From Casuarius casuarius (Eukaryota; Chordata; Aves; Casuariiformes; Casuariidae), in NCBI GenBank assembly GCA_003342895.1, contig PTFA01000395.1:506394-570393 (forward strand): 64,000 bases of DNA, in the 5' to 3' direction. A model generated the notes under the pieces. It did no database searches. It was not told the origin of the DNA and was given only the letters and a program-made list of their open reading frames with translations. Shown piece by piece: positions 1-12,440 of the stretch. The stretch's first letter is position 1. Each line of letters opens with the position of its first letter. Both the position numbers and the translations under genes were made by a program.

Positions 1-3000
1 CTGTGGACAGGAAAAGAGGTTAGCTGCTATTGCCTTGCTAAGGCCAAGCATGCAGACATTATGAGGATGGTCCTGAAATCCAGTAAAAGGGCTGAAAAGT
101 GACCAACTGATCACTGAATTGCCCCTTGCCTGTGTTTTTGAACCCATCTCTGTGATCACTTTCTCACACTTCACTCCTCTGTCATGAGGCTAGCTGTGTC
201 TTTTAAACACAGTTACTCAATTTACCACAGTCACAGGACACCCAAGACTTGGCCATTCAGTGAACTGCATTTTGTGNAAGTCTTAGATAAAATCACAGCA
301 CCTAGCACCACTGTTGTCATTAGTGCAGTGAGATCAGTTTTGTAGAAGGAAGCAACATCTTTTAGTAATTAACAAAACATCATCTCTCTTCCTGAACCTT
401 GTCTTGCTGATATTCATAGGCCAACACAGTTCCAGAGGTGCATGGTCAGCTTCCAATAAATCTTTCACAAGACAGTGTAGGTGCAAGGTGGTGTCTGTAC
501 CAGAGTTTGAGAGCAGGTTCTCTATGAACATCTGTTCATCTCGTAGTTGCACAGGGATACCCAGCACACAACTGTGCCCCACTGGGCTAAGCCACCTCAT
601 GTACCCACAATGAGAAAGTATGCCAGTAGACATCATCCCATTGCTTTTTGTGGACAGAGAACATGAAAGGTGTGAACTCACGCAGGTGAAAAGTTCTGCA
701 GAGGGAAGGTAAGAAGATAAGGCAACACACAAGAAGATGCTGTGGCCTTGTGCTGTCTTTCTTAAGCCTAAAAGTTCTGGTGCTATTTTTCTTAAAGTCT
801 CTGATCCTGGAATCAAGTGATCAAGGTTTTTTTTTTTTTTTTTTTTTTTNNNNNNNNNNTGATCAAATGCAGCCTTCATGTCCATGAAGAAAAATTTGAG
901 TTACGTGGTCCAAAGGTACCCTCCAGATTAGAACTTCAGGCAACAGAAATTCAAGGAACACTCCTGAAAACATCATTTGTTGGGGTAGGGCTGAATCATA
1001 GCATTTGACTAACCACACGGAGGAATCCAGCTTTCTCCAGCAAGGCTTGCACAGGCACAACCTCCGATATTTCCCTCCTCTAAAGCAAAAATTAATCAAT
1101 GTATTTCCCCAGAGATCTGAAAATTCAAATGCTTTGCCAGAAGTCTTGCCTGGTGGCTATCGTCCAACTTTCAGTTTCCAGGGCCTCAAAAATATGTAGT
1201 CAGGAAGGAACACAGACAAATGCCAGAGGTGCAAACAGTGAAAAAGCAACCTAAATCAGGACATTAAGTAATTTGCTCCACAGGCTACTTATGTTCTTCC
1301 ATACTGATGTCATTTTACTGTCTAGGGGAGGAAGGGGTAAAAGAAAAGAAGAAAAACTTAATTTGTAAATCTGCTACTTTGATTCTCAGAGCCCTTTGAC
1401 CCTTCTGGCCTTGGGCTTGCTTTATGCATAGACCTGAAACGTCCTTAAGGGTTTCCACTTCACAGGTATGACCCAGACTGAGTTTCAGGACAGTTTCAGC
1501 AAAGTTTCTTTCCAGGTGTTGGGGGGGGGGGGGCATCCCTTCAGAGCTACTTATGGTAAAGGGCACATCACAAGCACATTCCTGGCTTCCTCCTCTTTTG
1601 TCTCTTCACTCTCCAGTTTGCTTTTTTTGACTAAAAATATTTAAAGACATTAATGCCAATCATGCTGAGAAGAAAAACCCAAAGAGTGGAACAGATCATG
1701 TCAGAGAGGTGTCCTTCTGGCTGAAGGTAGGAATAGATTCTGCCTGGCTGCAGCNGAACAGAAGGGTGAGAGTCATTTCTCTTGCGGGAAAGGTTAACTG
1801 GATTGTCCAAAGACTTCAAGTCACTTGGGAGTGTAAGTCCTACGGGAAAAGAGCAGACAGGATTTCCAGCCCGGGAGAACAATTGCCATCAGGATGTGCC
1901 GTTAAGGTCACAAATGGAAGCAGAAGGGCCAACTGTTCAAACTGGGAAGCAGCAATCTCCATGCCAAGACTCTTCAAAGAGCCCTTCCCGGGTTTGAAAT
2001 CCAAACAGTGATAATTTGCGAGATGGGCACATAGGAGCTGGACCCGGACCACACCTGCACACAGCAACAAAGGATGCTCAGCTTTGAATGGAGCAGTAAG
2101 CACAAGATGGATCATTCTTTACGTCCTCTAATGGGTGGAGGAAGGGTCAGTCTACAGGGAGGCCCAGGGGAAGGGAAGTGTTGCTCTCATTATAGGCTGA
2201 AGCTTATTCTTCTGGAAAAAAAANCCCGATAGCTGGGCATACGTTGGCTAACACTAAAAGCAATCCTGAGACAGGACAATGATATCCAAAGCTATCACAA
2301 TCCACACAGGACTGAACATTTTCTTTAATGAAATATAATAGAGGAAGAGACAATACCACATCTCTACCCTAGGCAAGACCTGAGATGAGCATGAGAGGAG
2401 AGCAGCAGTTACCTGGCAGTAGACAGACAATGTCCAGCTCTTCATCATGTCAGTGATCTCAGCTGACTGGCTTTGAGGAGGAGACCAGGAGAGGGACCAG
2501 AAAGGCAATAAGATGCCTACTGACCCCCCAGCTGGGGCAGTACAGTGGGAGGGAGTTTGGTGGCCCAGTTCTGTGAGGGCAGGAAAGAGGAGCTGAGCAG
2601 AGCTTACCAGCAAGCTGGAGGTGTAAGGTGATGTTTTTCTTCGTGTCATGGATGCTGCTTGACAAGGTAGGCCCGGGNGTGAATCAGCCAGCAGCTCCTG
2701 GGGCTGGGCCTTGCTGCAAGGGAGCAGCAGCCCTTGAAACGGCTTCTCAGCTTCCAAACAAGCAGCTCTTGCTCTGTGCTGCACTTCCCTCTTTCTTTCT
2801 TCTTCTCCCCCGCCCCACTCCCTCTGTGGTTTCAGTGCTATGTTTTTCTGGTAAGCCTGCAAGCACGCGTATGCGGAGACTTGCCCATTCCTCCCTGAAA
2901 AGCCCCCTGAGCCATGGGATTGACGTCAGCAGAGAGCCAGCTGTCAGACAATGGAGATTAAGACTTGGCAGGCTGCACAAAGCCATGTGAGTGCGTGTGC

Positions 3001-6000
3001 CTCCCCAGGCAGGTGAGCAACATTCCCCACCAAACACGAACAGACACATTGCATCAACCTGGCTGCGTGCGCCTGGACACAAGACCTAACCTGATCCTTT
3101 GCAGAGGCCAAGTCATGCCCAGGCAGCCAAAAGGGATCCAAGGTCCCCTACATGCACTCCCCCTCCATGTGGGACAAGCAGACCCTGCTGGGCAAGGACA
3201 TCTCTTCCCCCCAAAAGGATGGAGGGAGGAGAGGCAGATCTCTGGATCCAGTTGTTCATGGCTCGGGCCCGTGCAAAGCTGGGTCCACATGCCAAGAGAT
3301 GTACAATGCCAGGAACAGGCCTGGGGCATGATCCCTCCCTGTTCTGCCCAGCACAGGGACAGAGAGCAAAGCAATGACATGCTACCTCTTGCAGAGGTGC
3401 AGCTCAGCCCAAGCAAAGGCCTCACTCCACCCAGCTTTGAACGGGTTCATCCCTTGGGATTTGAACCAGGGCTTTTGCAGCAGAGAGGTATAAACATGGC
3501 AGGTGAAGTTTGCAGGAGACAGAGTCCCAGCTGGCAGCAAGAGTTTGGGGATCAGGGAAAGCATGGGCAAGGGCCAGGCTGGCATGGCATCAGCTTGAGG
3601 AGCACATGGAGCCTCAGAGATGTGATGGGACAAAGCAGGAACCTGGTCCTAGTCCTTGTGCTTGACCATCTCATGGTCCTGCCTCACAGGCTAACAATCC
3701 TCTGTTCCTGCTGGTGCTGGCCTGCCTTTGTGCTCCTTGTCACANGGTGCCCCACTGGCTGGCAGGGCTGCTACACACCAGTCTTTTTTCAAAGCAAAGG
3801 GAGCAAGGCCACCAACAGAGGGAACACAGCACAAGCTACACTAACTCTCCCCTTCACTGTAGCATGGATCAAAGGCAGGTTGGAGCAACCATCTCCCAGA
3901 CTGTGCTTGGCCTGAGCTGTGACAAACCTCCCCACATGCTGGCCATGAGGTGAGGAGGCGAGGAACTGGGAATCTCCCCTTGCTGGGACAGAGGGGATTC
4001 TGTTTGGTCTTTTTGCTCTTCCTGGTGGCAGGAATAACCCAATAAAGGAAGGTGAACCCAAACTAGAGCGCAGAACACTAGTGTTTCTCACAACTCTAAG
4101 TCCTAACCAAATAAGCAAACCCAGGAGGGCACCTGAGGTTAGAGAAGAAATATGATCTACAACGCCCAGAGATATAACATACAAGGATTTGACAGTTCCA
4201 ACACGAATTGCAAATCCTGCTGGGTTTGTGCCCTGCATACGGGAAAGACTTTTCTGCTTAATATCTCTGCAGCATAGGAGATGTGTCCGTTTCTGCTCCA
4301 ATGGACCTACTGACAAGCTGTGCGTCACCAGACACATGAGGACATCACCTGGCTCAACCAGAAGAGAAAAACATCATGAACTGGGGACAAGATCCTCAGC
4401 TAACATGAGCACAGCATACCAGGGCCACGGTTCCCTGACAACCATGAAATAGAAAATGCAGGTGCTGACTCCTGCCTCTTTCCTGCCTGGTTCCAGAAAT
4501 CATGTGGGGCATCTCTGAGCCCTGAGGAGTCCAGGAAGGCTCAGTCATGGCTCCTTTGCCATACTGACAAACCTCCCAGGAGGCTGCAGGACAGCCATGT
4601 CCAGGTTCTGCCTCTTCCCTGATGCACCAGGCTCGGGAACCAAATCCCAAAACCTCTGGGCGTCAGCAGAAAACCACAGTTATTCAAAGAGAGGCCCAAG
4701 CTGTACTCTTGGGGAGTCAGGGCTGCCTCATGGCACCTCTCCCACGGGAAATAGAGTAGGGTGGAGCTGCATCAGTGTCCCCACATGGACCACGGAGACT
4801 TCTGCCCCAAGGGACCATGACTGTGTCCTTTGGGGAAGAGCCTAGCACACAAGCCTTCAGCTGAATGCTGCAGTGTTCGCACACTGTGGGGTTTGATAAG
4901 GCACATAGCTGGCAGGAGCCATCAGCTGTTGGCCCATAGCTCTCCGCAAGTCAGTTCAGCTGTGCTATAGGTATCAGTATATGGCTCAAGCTCTTCTCCC
5001 AAGCCTTCTCTCTGGATTTCCCTGGCTCCAGGGATCAGGATAGGTATGAGAAAAATCAGTCCCATGTTTGCTATAGTCCCTGGCCTATAGCACAGCCTAG
5101 CTGGGGTAGGTTTCAGGAGGTCCCCTGATGGCACAAGGCAGAGGTGCCGGGGGCAGGAGCTGGTCCTAGGACAGTAGTCAGGGCCCTTAGCAAAGCAGGC
5201 TGGGAGGGGAGCAGCAGTTTCCCAGGGGCTCCATTTAATTTTACTCCCCGGGACTGGTCTCTGGCCCAATAAGATTTAACAGGCCTCTTCCCAATGCAGT
5301 GCACCTTCTTGTGCACTCATGAGCTGAGCCAAGCCTAGCCACCAACAGGTCCTACCTGGGATGGAGCTGAGAATGGGGCCTACACCTCCTACACCACACT
5401 GCAAGCCATGTTCTCTACCCACAAAAGGGAGAGAAGTCAATGATGCTTTCAGTACTGTGCAAAGCCAAGTTTTATGCTTATTTACTGCCTTGGGAGTCCT
5501 GCAGGACTCAAACTAACTGCCTAGTGCACCAGGGGAAAGCTCTCTTTTTCTCCCATGAAGCCAGTCAGCAGACCATCAGAGTAGCAGAGCTAGTTCCTGC
5601 TTTCCTGGATCTTCCCACACATGTTGTGACTCCACATTCNTTTGGACCCTCTATGCTTGGACTGTCCCTGCCAGGCTGTTGTAATAACCATGGTCACAAA
5701 CCTGTAGGAAAATAAACGTGAACCTCTAGTTGCCTTCCAGTTACTTGGAACTACCAAACCCTGTGGTCCCTCATGGTTAGCCTGCCACAGGAGAGGCTTG
5801 CCCNTCAGTCCTGCTCTGGCTCCTGTCTCCTCACATGGCTCCTCACTGCACTGCCCTCATCCTGGCNCATCTTCACTTTCACCCAACCTTACTGCAGGGC
5901 CTGGCCCAGCACAGCTGGATGGGAGGGGAGCAGATAGCCTGCTCAAGTTCTTCTCATTTGTTCTCCCTAAAGACACTTTCAAAGGAAAACCCTTGAAGTC

Positions 6001-9000
6001 ATCACTCTATTTGTAGCTAATTAGTCCAGCTAGGGAATCTAGCACGATTAGCATTAGGAGGGGCTATCCTGAAGGTAAACTCTCAAGGAGAAAATTCTAA
6101 CCAAGAACTAGAGCATCAGATGGAACAAGTGACCCAAAGTCCAGATAACAGCCACATCTTGCCTGCCTACCTGGAGTATCTGCCCATATCTGAAGAGCCA
6201 TATTAAATGCTTCACATCACCACCACAACCACCAAGAACAGAAAACAATATATTTACTCTCTGTGACCCATCCTCACAGATTCCTCATCAGGAATCATGG
6301 TTTGTAAGTTTAAGTGTTCACTACAGATGGTGTTGGAGTGACTAACACACAGGTGTCCTTACAAGGAGCTCTGCTGTGCCCTAGACACATCAGACTGTGC
6401 ATGAATAGGTCAAATTGCTTATGCCACCCTCACGTGCAGGACCCCACAGTATTGCTGCATGTACNTGCAAAAAGCCAGGTGCAAGGCTGCCTTTTTTAAG
6501 GGCAGTCAGGCAGCAAGCAAACCACTGCCAGCTCTTCTCCCTTCATCATGTCCATCCCCATCCCCCCTGCAAAAAGGACTTTGATCAATATTTCCAAACT
6601 GTGCCAGGAATTGCCTGCTGTAGTTGCTGAGATAATCAAATTAAGGCATTTGTATTCAACCCCTTTTTTTTTTCTTTAACTCTTTGGTGCTGCACTGCTT
6701 CTCTAGCACAGAGACAGAGGGGCTCAATTACACTGATGTTAGTGCATCAGAGCTATCTTCTCCATCAGGTTAGTCAGATCTCCCTTTGAGGTGGGATGGC
6801 AATAGGGAAGGACAATTCTGTAATTCAACAACCAGGCAATATGGTCTGCAGAAACATACCTAGGACCACCCAAAAACACCAAAGCCAGGGGGCCCCAACA
6901 GTGGGNGAGTGAAGTTGCCAACACATCTGTAGCTGCCAGCTCCTCCTCCAGCCACAGAAGTGGTGGAGATGATGAACAAAGCACCATGCTCATTTTCAGT
7001 GGCATTAGTCCACCAGTTAAGACCATCCATGAGAGAGACAAGAACACCACTGACTGTTGCATGGCCAGACATGCAGCTGCCAGAATTGGCCATAAGATCT
7101 GAGAAAACTGAACGAGGCCATAAGTAGTATTCCAATGACAGATATGCACCAGCAACAGANACATGGGACATCCAGGCCTGCAGGCTACGGCACTTCTAGT
7201 GCAGGGAAGAAAAGCAGCTGCCACTACAATCGCAGGACTAGATTTTCAAAGGAGCAAAGCTCAGCAGGCACCTCTGAACATGCCCCCTAAAGAGCTGCAT
7301 GCCTTTCTGCCATCCATGAGCACAGAGACAAGGACCAGGCTGTAAAAAGACCCATGCTGCAGGAGAAGCAGATAAATGCAGTGAACATGCAAATGCATCA
7401 CCATAGCACAGCTGCAAGCNGGACCCACCGCGCTCACAGGACCACCAGCCAGTGCCAAGATCTGCCCTTCTATCTGGGCTTCAGGTCCTCACAATGTCTT
7501 CCAGCACTTGGGAGACCATGTTCTGTAACTGACACTGCAAATGACACTGCAGCCCAAGAGGGCTTCTTACGCCCACGCAGTTCCTGGACAGAGATTCCAC
7601 CCTGTACAGTGGTGATACAGGGAGGTACCAGATAACCTGTCTTGATACAGCAACCTTGTCTCACACTTTGGTAAACATGAGGCTCCATCTCCGGGCCACT
7701 GGCTCCAGGGGCGGGGTGCAGACAGATGGCAGACTGTCACTGAAACCCCAATGCCATGTCACTCAGATCAGGCTGTTTGCTGCTCCTGAGCACTCCACAC
7801 ATCCTCTGCCACGCGAAAAGCTAACTTTGCCCTACTTTGCTCTGTTACCCAATAGAGAAACTCAGGAAATTCCTTCGCAACTCTGTGAGCCTGCTCTCAG
7901 CAGCAGGCCAGTAGAGAAAGATGCTCACAGTGGTCCAGCACCAGCTCCCTCAGTTAGAGTGTGAAGAACGTCCATAATTGACTGACACCATTTCATTTGT
8001 GGAGCTAGGACTGGAGCCCCAGTCCCACACCCCCACATCCTGCAAGTCCACAATGCCATGACAAGCATTATGCAATGGAAAGAAAAGAAACAAAAATGAG
8101 ATGAACAGGCAGCAATGGGCTGCAGAGGGCCCATCAGCTCCAGAGATCTTCAGCATGTGACAATGCTCTGTGCTATTTGAATGTACCCCATTTCTCCCAG
8201 TTCTGACTGTGCTTCCCTTGTCTGTTCTCCACAGGGTTTTTTATCCTCATACCTTTTATAAGTAGATCTACAAGNGTTTTGTGCTCATTTGAGTTTTCCT
8301 CCATCTTTTAGGCTCAAGTTTTCCTGCTGGCCCCAGAAAATGGACCTATTTCAGCCCTTGTTGGTACATACCACCACCACCACATCCAAGACACCAGCGA
8401 ACCCCAGGACCTCCTGGGGTACCCCTTCCTCTACAGCAAGGGTATGACTTCCAAAGAAAAAGCTTGGGCAAGGTCAGCATTACCACAGATTTTGGGCTAA
8501 AATCAGCCTTTCCACTAAATGGTGCAGGCAAGTAGGATATACTGGACCAAGGGAAGGAAGAGAGGAAGAAATACAGTTTGTTTTAATTCAAGCAGCAGTT
8601 GTGAAATAGGCCAATGTCCTCTGTACAACTCTAAAAACCTCACATGCGCAGTAATGGGTCAGTGCTGGTGAGCTCACACTAGACTTATCTCAGTCAGCAA
8701 ATAAATAAATACTCGCCAGACAATCTAATTGCGAGGATTTTCTGTCACTCAGCCTTATCTTTGAACACAGATTGAAACCATCCTGTTGACGTGAGCTCCA
8801 ACTCCAGTGGCATTCACGCAAGGAAACCACAAGAACATGACGTTCAGGTACTGGATGTAGACTCTGTGTCTCACATTGCTACATAGCTCCAAAAGATCAT
8901 GCTGCTCTGACACACTGGAGAGATCACCTTATCCTATGTTTGTGATGTGGCTGACATCTGCCAGCACTTGCAAGCCCAGCTGTGACTTTCCTTGTCCCTC

Positions 9001-12000
9001 CCATGACAGATGGGGGGATCCTTCCACTGCAAGGAAGCCTCACAGCCAGAACAAATGTTTGTAGGTCTCTGAACAGTGTTTTCCCCACTTGTTGCAGAGC
9101 AGGGATCCTGTCCATCCCCCACAAGCCGAGTGGGGGGAGTGGAATTGCCATGTTGTCTCCACGCAGACCCTCCCACCTTCACACTCCCCTTTTCTCTCAC
9201 TAAAGGTGACAGGGTTTCTCCAGCTGTGTCTGCAGGGTAGCGGCCAGTGCCCAGTGCTCTACTGTCTGTGGCAGCNCGAGACCTACAAGATTGTCCAGAA
9301 CCTCCATCCAGAGGATCTAATGCAGAGGCTGTTGTGTCTTTGCCACTCTGATCCTGATGCCAGCTCTGCTGTAGTGACCATAGACACTGAAAGTAGTATA
9401 GGGATGAGTTACCTGATGCTAGGCTAGAAACCTGCAGGATATCTAGGGAGTAAACCTAGGCATCCCAGGCAGTGCTGCTCATCTCTCTGGGAAGGCTAGA
9501 GACTCTAGCTAATACTTCTACAGGAGGAATGCAAAGAGGGCACAGTATGAAACAAACTGCTCTTCTTGGTTGCAAGAGTGCTCAGAGCATAGAAATGAGG
9601 TCCCTTCAGCCTCTAACTCCTCTTACCCAACATTTTCTTCCAGCTGGCTATTACTTCAGATGCTGCCACGTAGTTTTTACTTTGTTTGGTCAGGGGACAT
9701 AGCACCATCTTCACAGAAACACCCCAGGGTGCAAGGAAACTGTGCCTTGTGGGTTGCTGGACATGTGCCAGCTGCTTCGACCTCTCTCCAGGACCTGCCC
9801 ATGTTTTAGATTCGCAAGCAAGTTGTTTTGTTTCTGGATGCCTTACTGTAAATGTTACAGCTTCCATCCATTTATTTTCTTTAGGCTGATTTCTAAGTAT
9901 TGCTAATGCTTCCTTTACCAACCGCATTAGCCATCTGCTATTGTTTAAACAAGCAATGTAACAAGGCACCGTGCATCCCCACAAGGCTGGAGTCTGCCAG
10001 GCTACAGCAGGCTGGCGTGTGCCACCCAAAGGAACAGCCGCTTGGCATTTCACCCAGCATTGAGTAAAATCAGGCAGAAACTGGAAAGGGAAAACTCCAC
10101 ATTTCAGAGACCTCAAGCTAAATCACATCCCCTTCGCAGGCACTAACCCCTCAGCAGTGGGACCAGGATACAACCCAGCAGAATCTGCTTTGGGATAGAG
10201 CATCAGAAGTGCCCTGCATGGCCCAACAGTGCACAAGTCAGATGAGAGCTTGCACAAAAGCAAAGCCAGCAGCCAGTCAACACTTCGTCCGAGGCACCAG
10301 GCACAACCTAGCATGTGGGTGCATGGACGCAGACAGCTTCACGTCCCAGCCCCTTTCTGCAATTAACAGGTCACGCTATTACCCTGCTTGGCCAAGGTAC
10401 CCCAGCCGCCTGCAAAGCACTCAGAGCCCACGGCATGAGACTCTCTAAATAACACAGGGGTACGGGCGATGGGAGGTGTTTGCATGGCTGGCCGCCCTGC
10501 ACTGGCAGCAGCCCTGCAGCGAGGCTTCTGCTTTCCTGAGCCAGGAAGGAAGGAAGGGGGACATGTGGGAAGTGATCACCAGGCCCAGCCCTGGGCTGAG
10601 AAACAATCTCTGTCCTGAAACACTACAAGCAGGCCAAGGACAGCAGATATCAGCAACCTCTGCCCAGGCCTGTGACCCTCCCCTGCCTCCTCTCTCTGAG
10701 TGCAGCCAAAAGGTTGATTTATGACTTGAAAATTGTGAATCTCTCTGGAAAAAAATCAAGTCCCCACACATAAGTAAAAAGCATTTACATCTCAGTTGTC
10801 AGCTTTGCCTGGTTCAGTTGCAAAGTAACTCTCCGTGAAGATTCCTGATAAAGCAAAGCCCAGGGGCAGGTGGGATGCCCGGGGCTGGACCCAACCCAGC
10901 AGGCACCTGGAGGGGATTCACAGGATTGGGGAATAAAGGCAACATTTTGCACCACTTCCAACTAGGCAAGAAGCACAGGGGGCTGCTGGATTCATGTCTT
11001 TGGGGCAGTGCACAACTCACCGTGCCCCTTGCTGGGCGATGTGCTTTCAAGAGGGGAGATGGGCCCTCCAGCCTATTAACTCCACATTTGGAAGCAGGCA
11101 AAGCCAGGCAGGGCTTCCCCGGCCCATAGTCCCAGGCGCAGGAGCTGGGCAAGGGCTTTGTGTCCTGTTCCCACAGCTCATGCACCTGTTTGATCTACAA
11201 CCCCTTCAGGCCACCAGCTCCAAGCACTTCATCCCTGGCTTAGGGGTTGCATTCGCTGCCTCTGCAAGGCTGGGCAATGGCACAGGCACCCAAACTCCCA
11301 GGAGGAGTCACTGCAGGGTATCCCTCCCCTGCAATGCCCACGCAGCTCAGTCCTTTCCTCCAGCAATAGCACAGCTGCTCTAGAGACTTGGCAGCATGTG
11401 TGGCCATCAGGGGGCTGTAGAGGCTGAGCTGCAAGGTGGCACCCACCCCGCTGCAGGCCTCCTTTCTCCTCCTGTACACAGAAAACACCATTTAAGAGAG
11501 CACAGCCTGCCCCATCTGCTCACACCTGGGGGAAGTGAGGATGCATGGGCATCCTAAGTGGGGATTTTCCACAAGGAGAAGCTAAAAACCAAACAGCTCC
11601 AGGCCAGTTCGGAGAGCAGAAACCTTACAAGCAGACAGCCCCAGGAGAAGCAATTCCCAGAACGGCATCTTCAGCAGAAGACAAGGAGATGCTTACGCAG
11701 ATGCTCCTTCTGCGGCTTTTGCATGACATCATACTGATCCTCAGGAAGCTGAAGGGTTGCTGCAACGAGTGAAGACAAGTGTACAGGGCCAACGCAGACT
11801 GGCTGAACAAAGCAAGTGACCAAAGCACGTTTCTTGTCTGAGGCAGCAGGCATACAGGGAAAGAATGAAAAATTGAGGTTGGGAATTTAAATTGTTCAAG
11901 ACAAAAAAAGTCTAAGCAATTAATCAACACTTCAAACCACTTCCTCCACCAAATGGTTTCAAAAGATTACAGTATTTTTTCAGTTGAACACTGAGCAGTA

Positions 12001-12204
12001 ACAATTTCCTGATTTCCTGTGCTAGTGTTGTCTAAGAGATTTGGGCACTGCTGAGGGATTTACGTGTTACCGGTATTTACTCCATGCCTGATTGAAAATC
12101 CTTTTCCTCAGAAAGGAGGGGAATAATCCTTTTCTTTTCCCACATTGAGAAAATGAATTCAAGGCTTTTTATGCCAGGGTAAAATTAAAGAAGTCTTCCT
12201 TCCC
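1..12204. other. GC-richer intergenic DNA, no supported gene
   Basis: This 12-kb left flank is visibly richer in G and C than the RYK region and therefore full of overlapping open frames on all strands. None shows a family motif I know, and none has an exon structure I can build. It holds a 10-N gap at 850-859 and a G13 run at 1521-1533. Two longer frames (2965-3915 plus, 6739-7224 minus) are listed under findings. In mammals the next gene past the RYK 3' end is SLCO2A1; I looked for its first exons and did not see them. Confidence 0.7.
827..859. other. T23 tract and 10-N assembly gap
   Basis: A T23 run (827-849) leads into ten Ns (850-859). TGATCAA occurs on both sides (818-824 and 860-866). 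The gap limits any reading frame crossing it. Confidence 0.95.
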
Positions 12205-12440
12205 AGTGCTTGCTTTCCCCGCCGGGGCTGCTCAGAATTCGCTGGGCACGGGAAGAGGCAGGCCCTTTCCACAGGACAAGCTCTCAGGCGCCCCGATACC
12301 AAGCAGGCCTAGGCCATGCTCTACGGCAGGCGCTGCCAAGGCCTAGTTTCCACCAGGGAAGCCCTGAGGGATGCCCCTTCCCCGGGGTCACTTGCGGTTC
12401 CCGCTCACAGAAGAGCTCCTATCACCTTCACGCAGCCTTA
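12205..12440. promoter_or_regulatory. CpG-dense patch, possible small CpG island
   Basis: By eye this stretch has about twelve CpG dinucleotides in roughly 235 bases and is clearly GC-rich, standing out from its flanks. It sits at the border between the GC-richer left flank and the AT-richer sequence to the right. I found no exon with a start codon and donor beside it on either strand, so a promoter role is only a possibility. Confidence 0.35.

Noticed and set aside
9613..10116. A 167-codon minus-strand frame, considered as a retroviral or host gene fragment
   Set aside because: No family motif, no splice context, and GC-rich DNA in this part yields many such frames.
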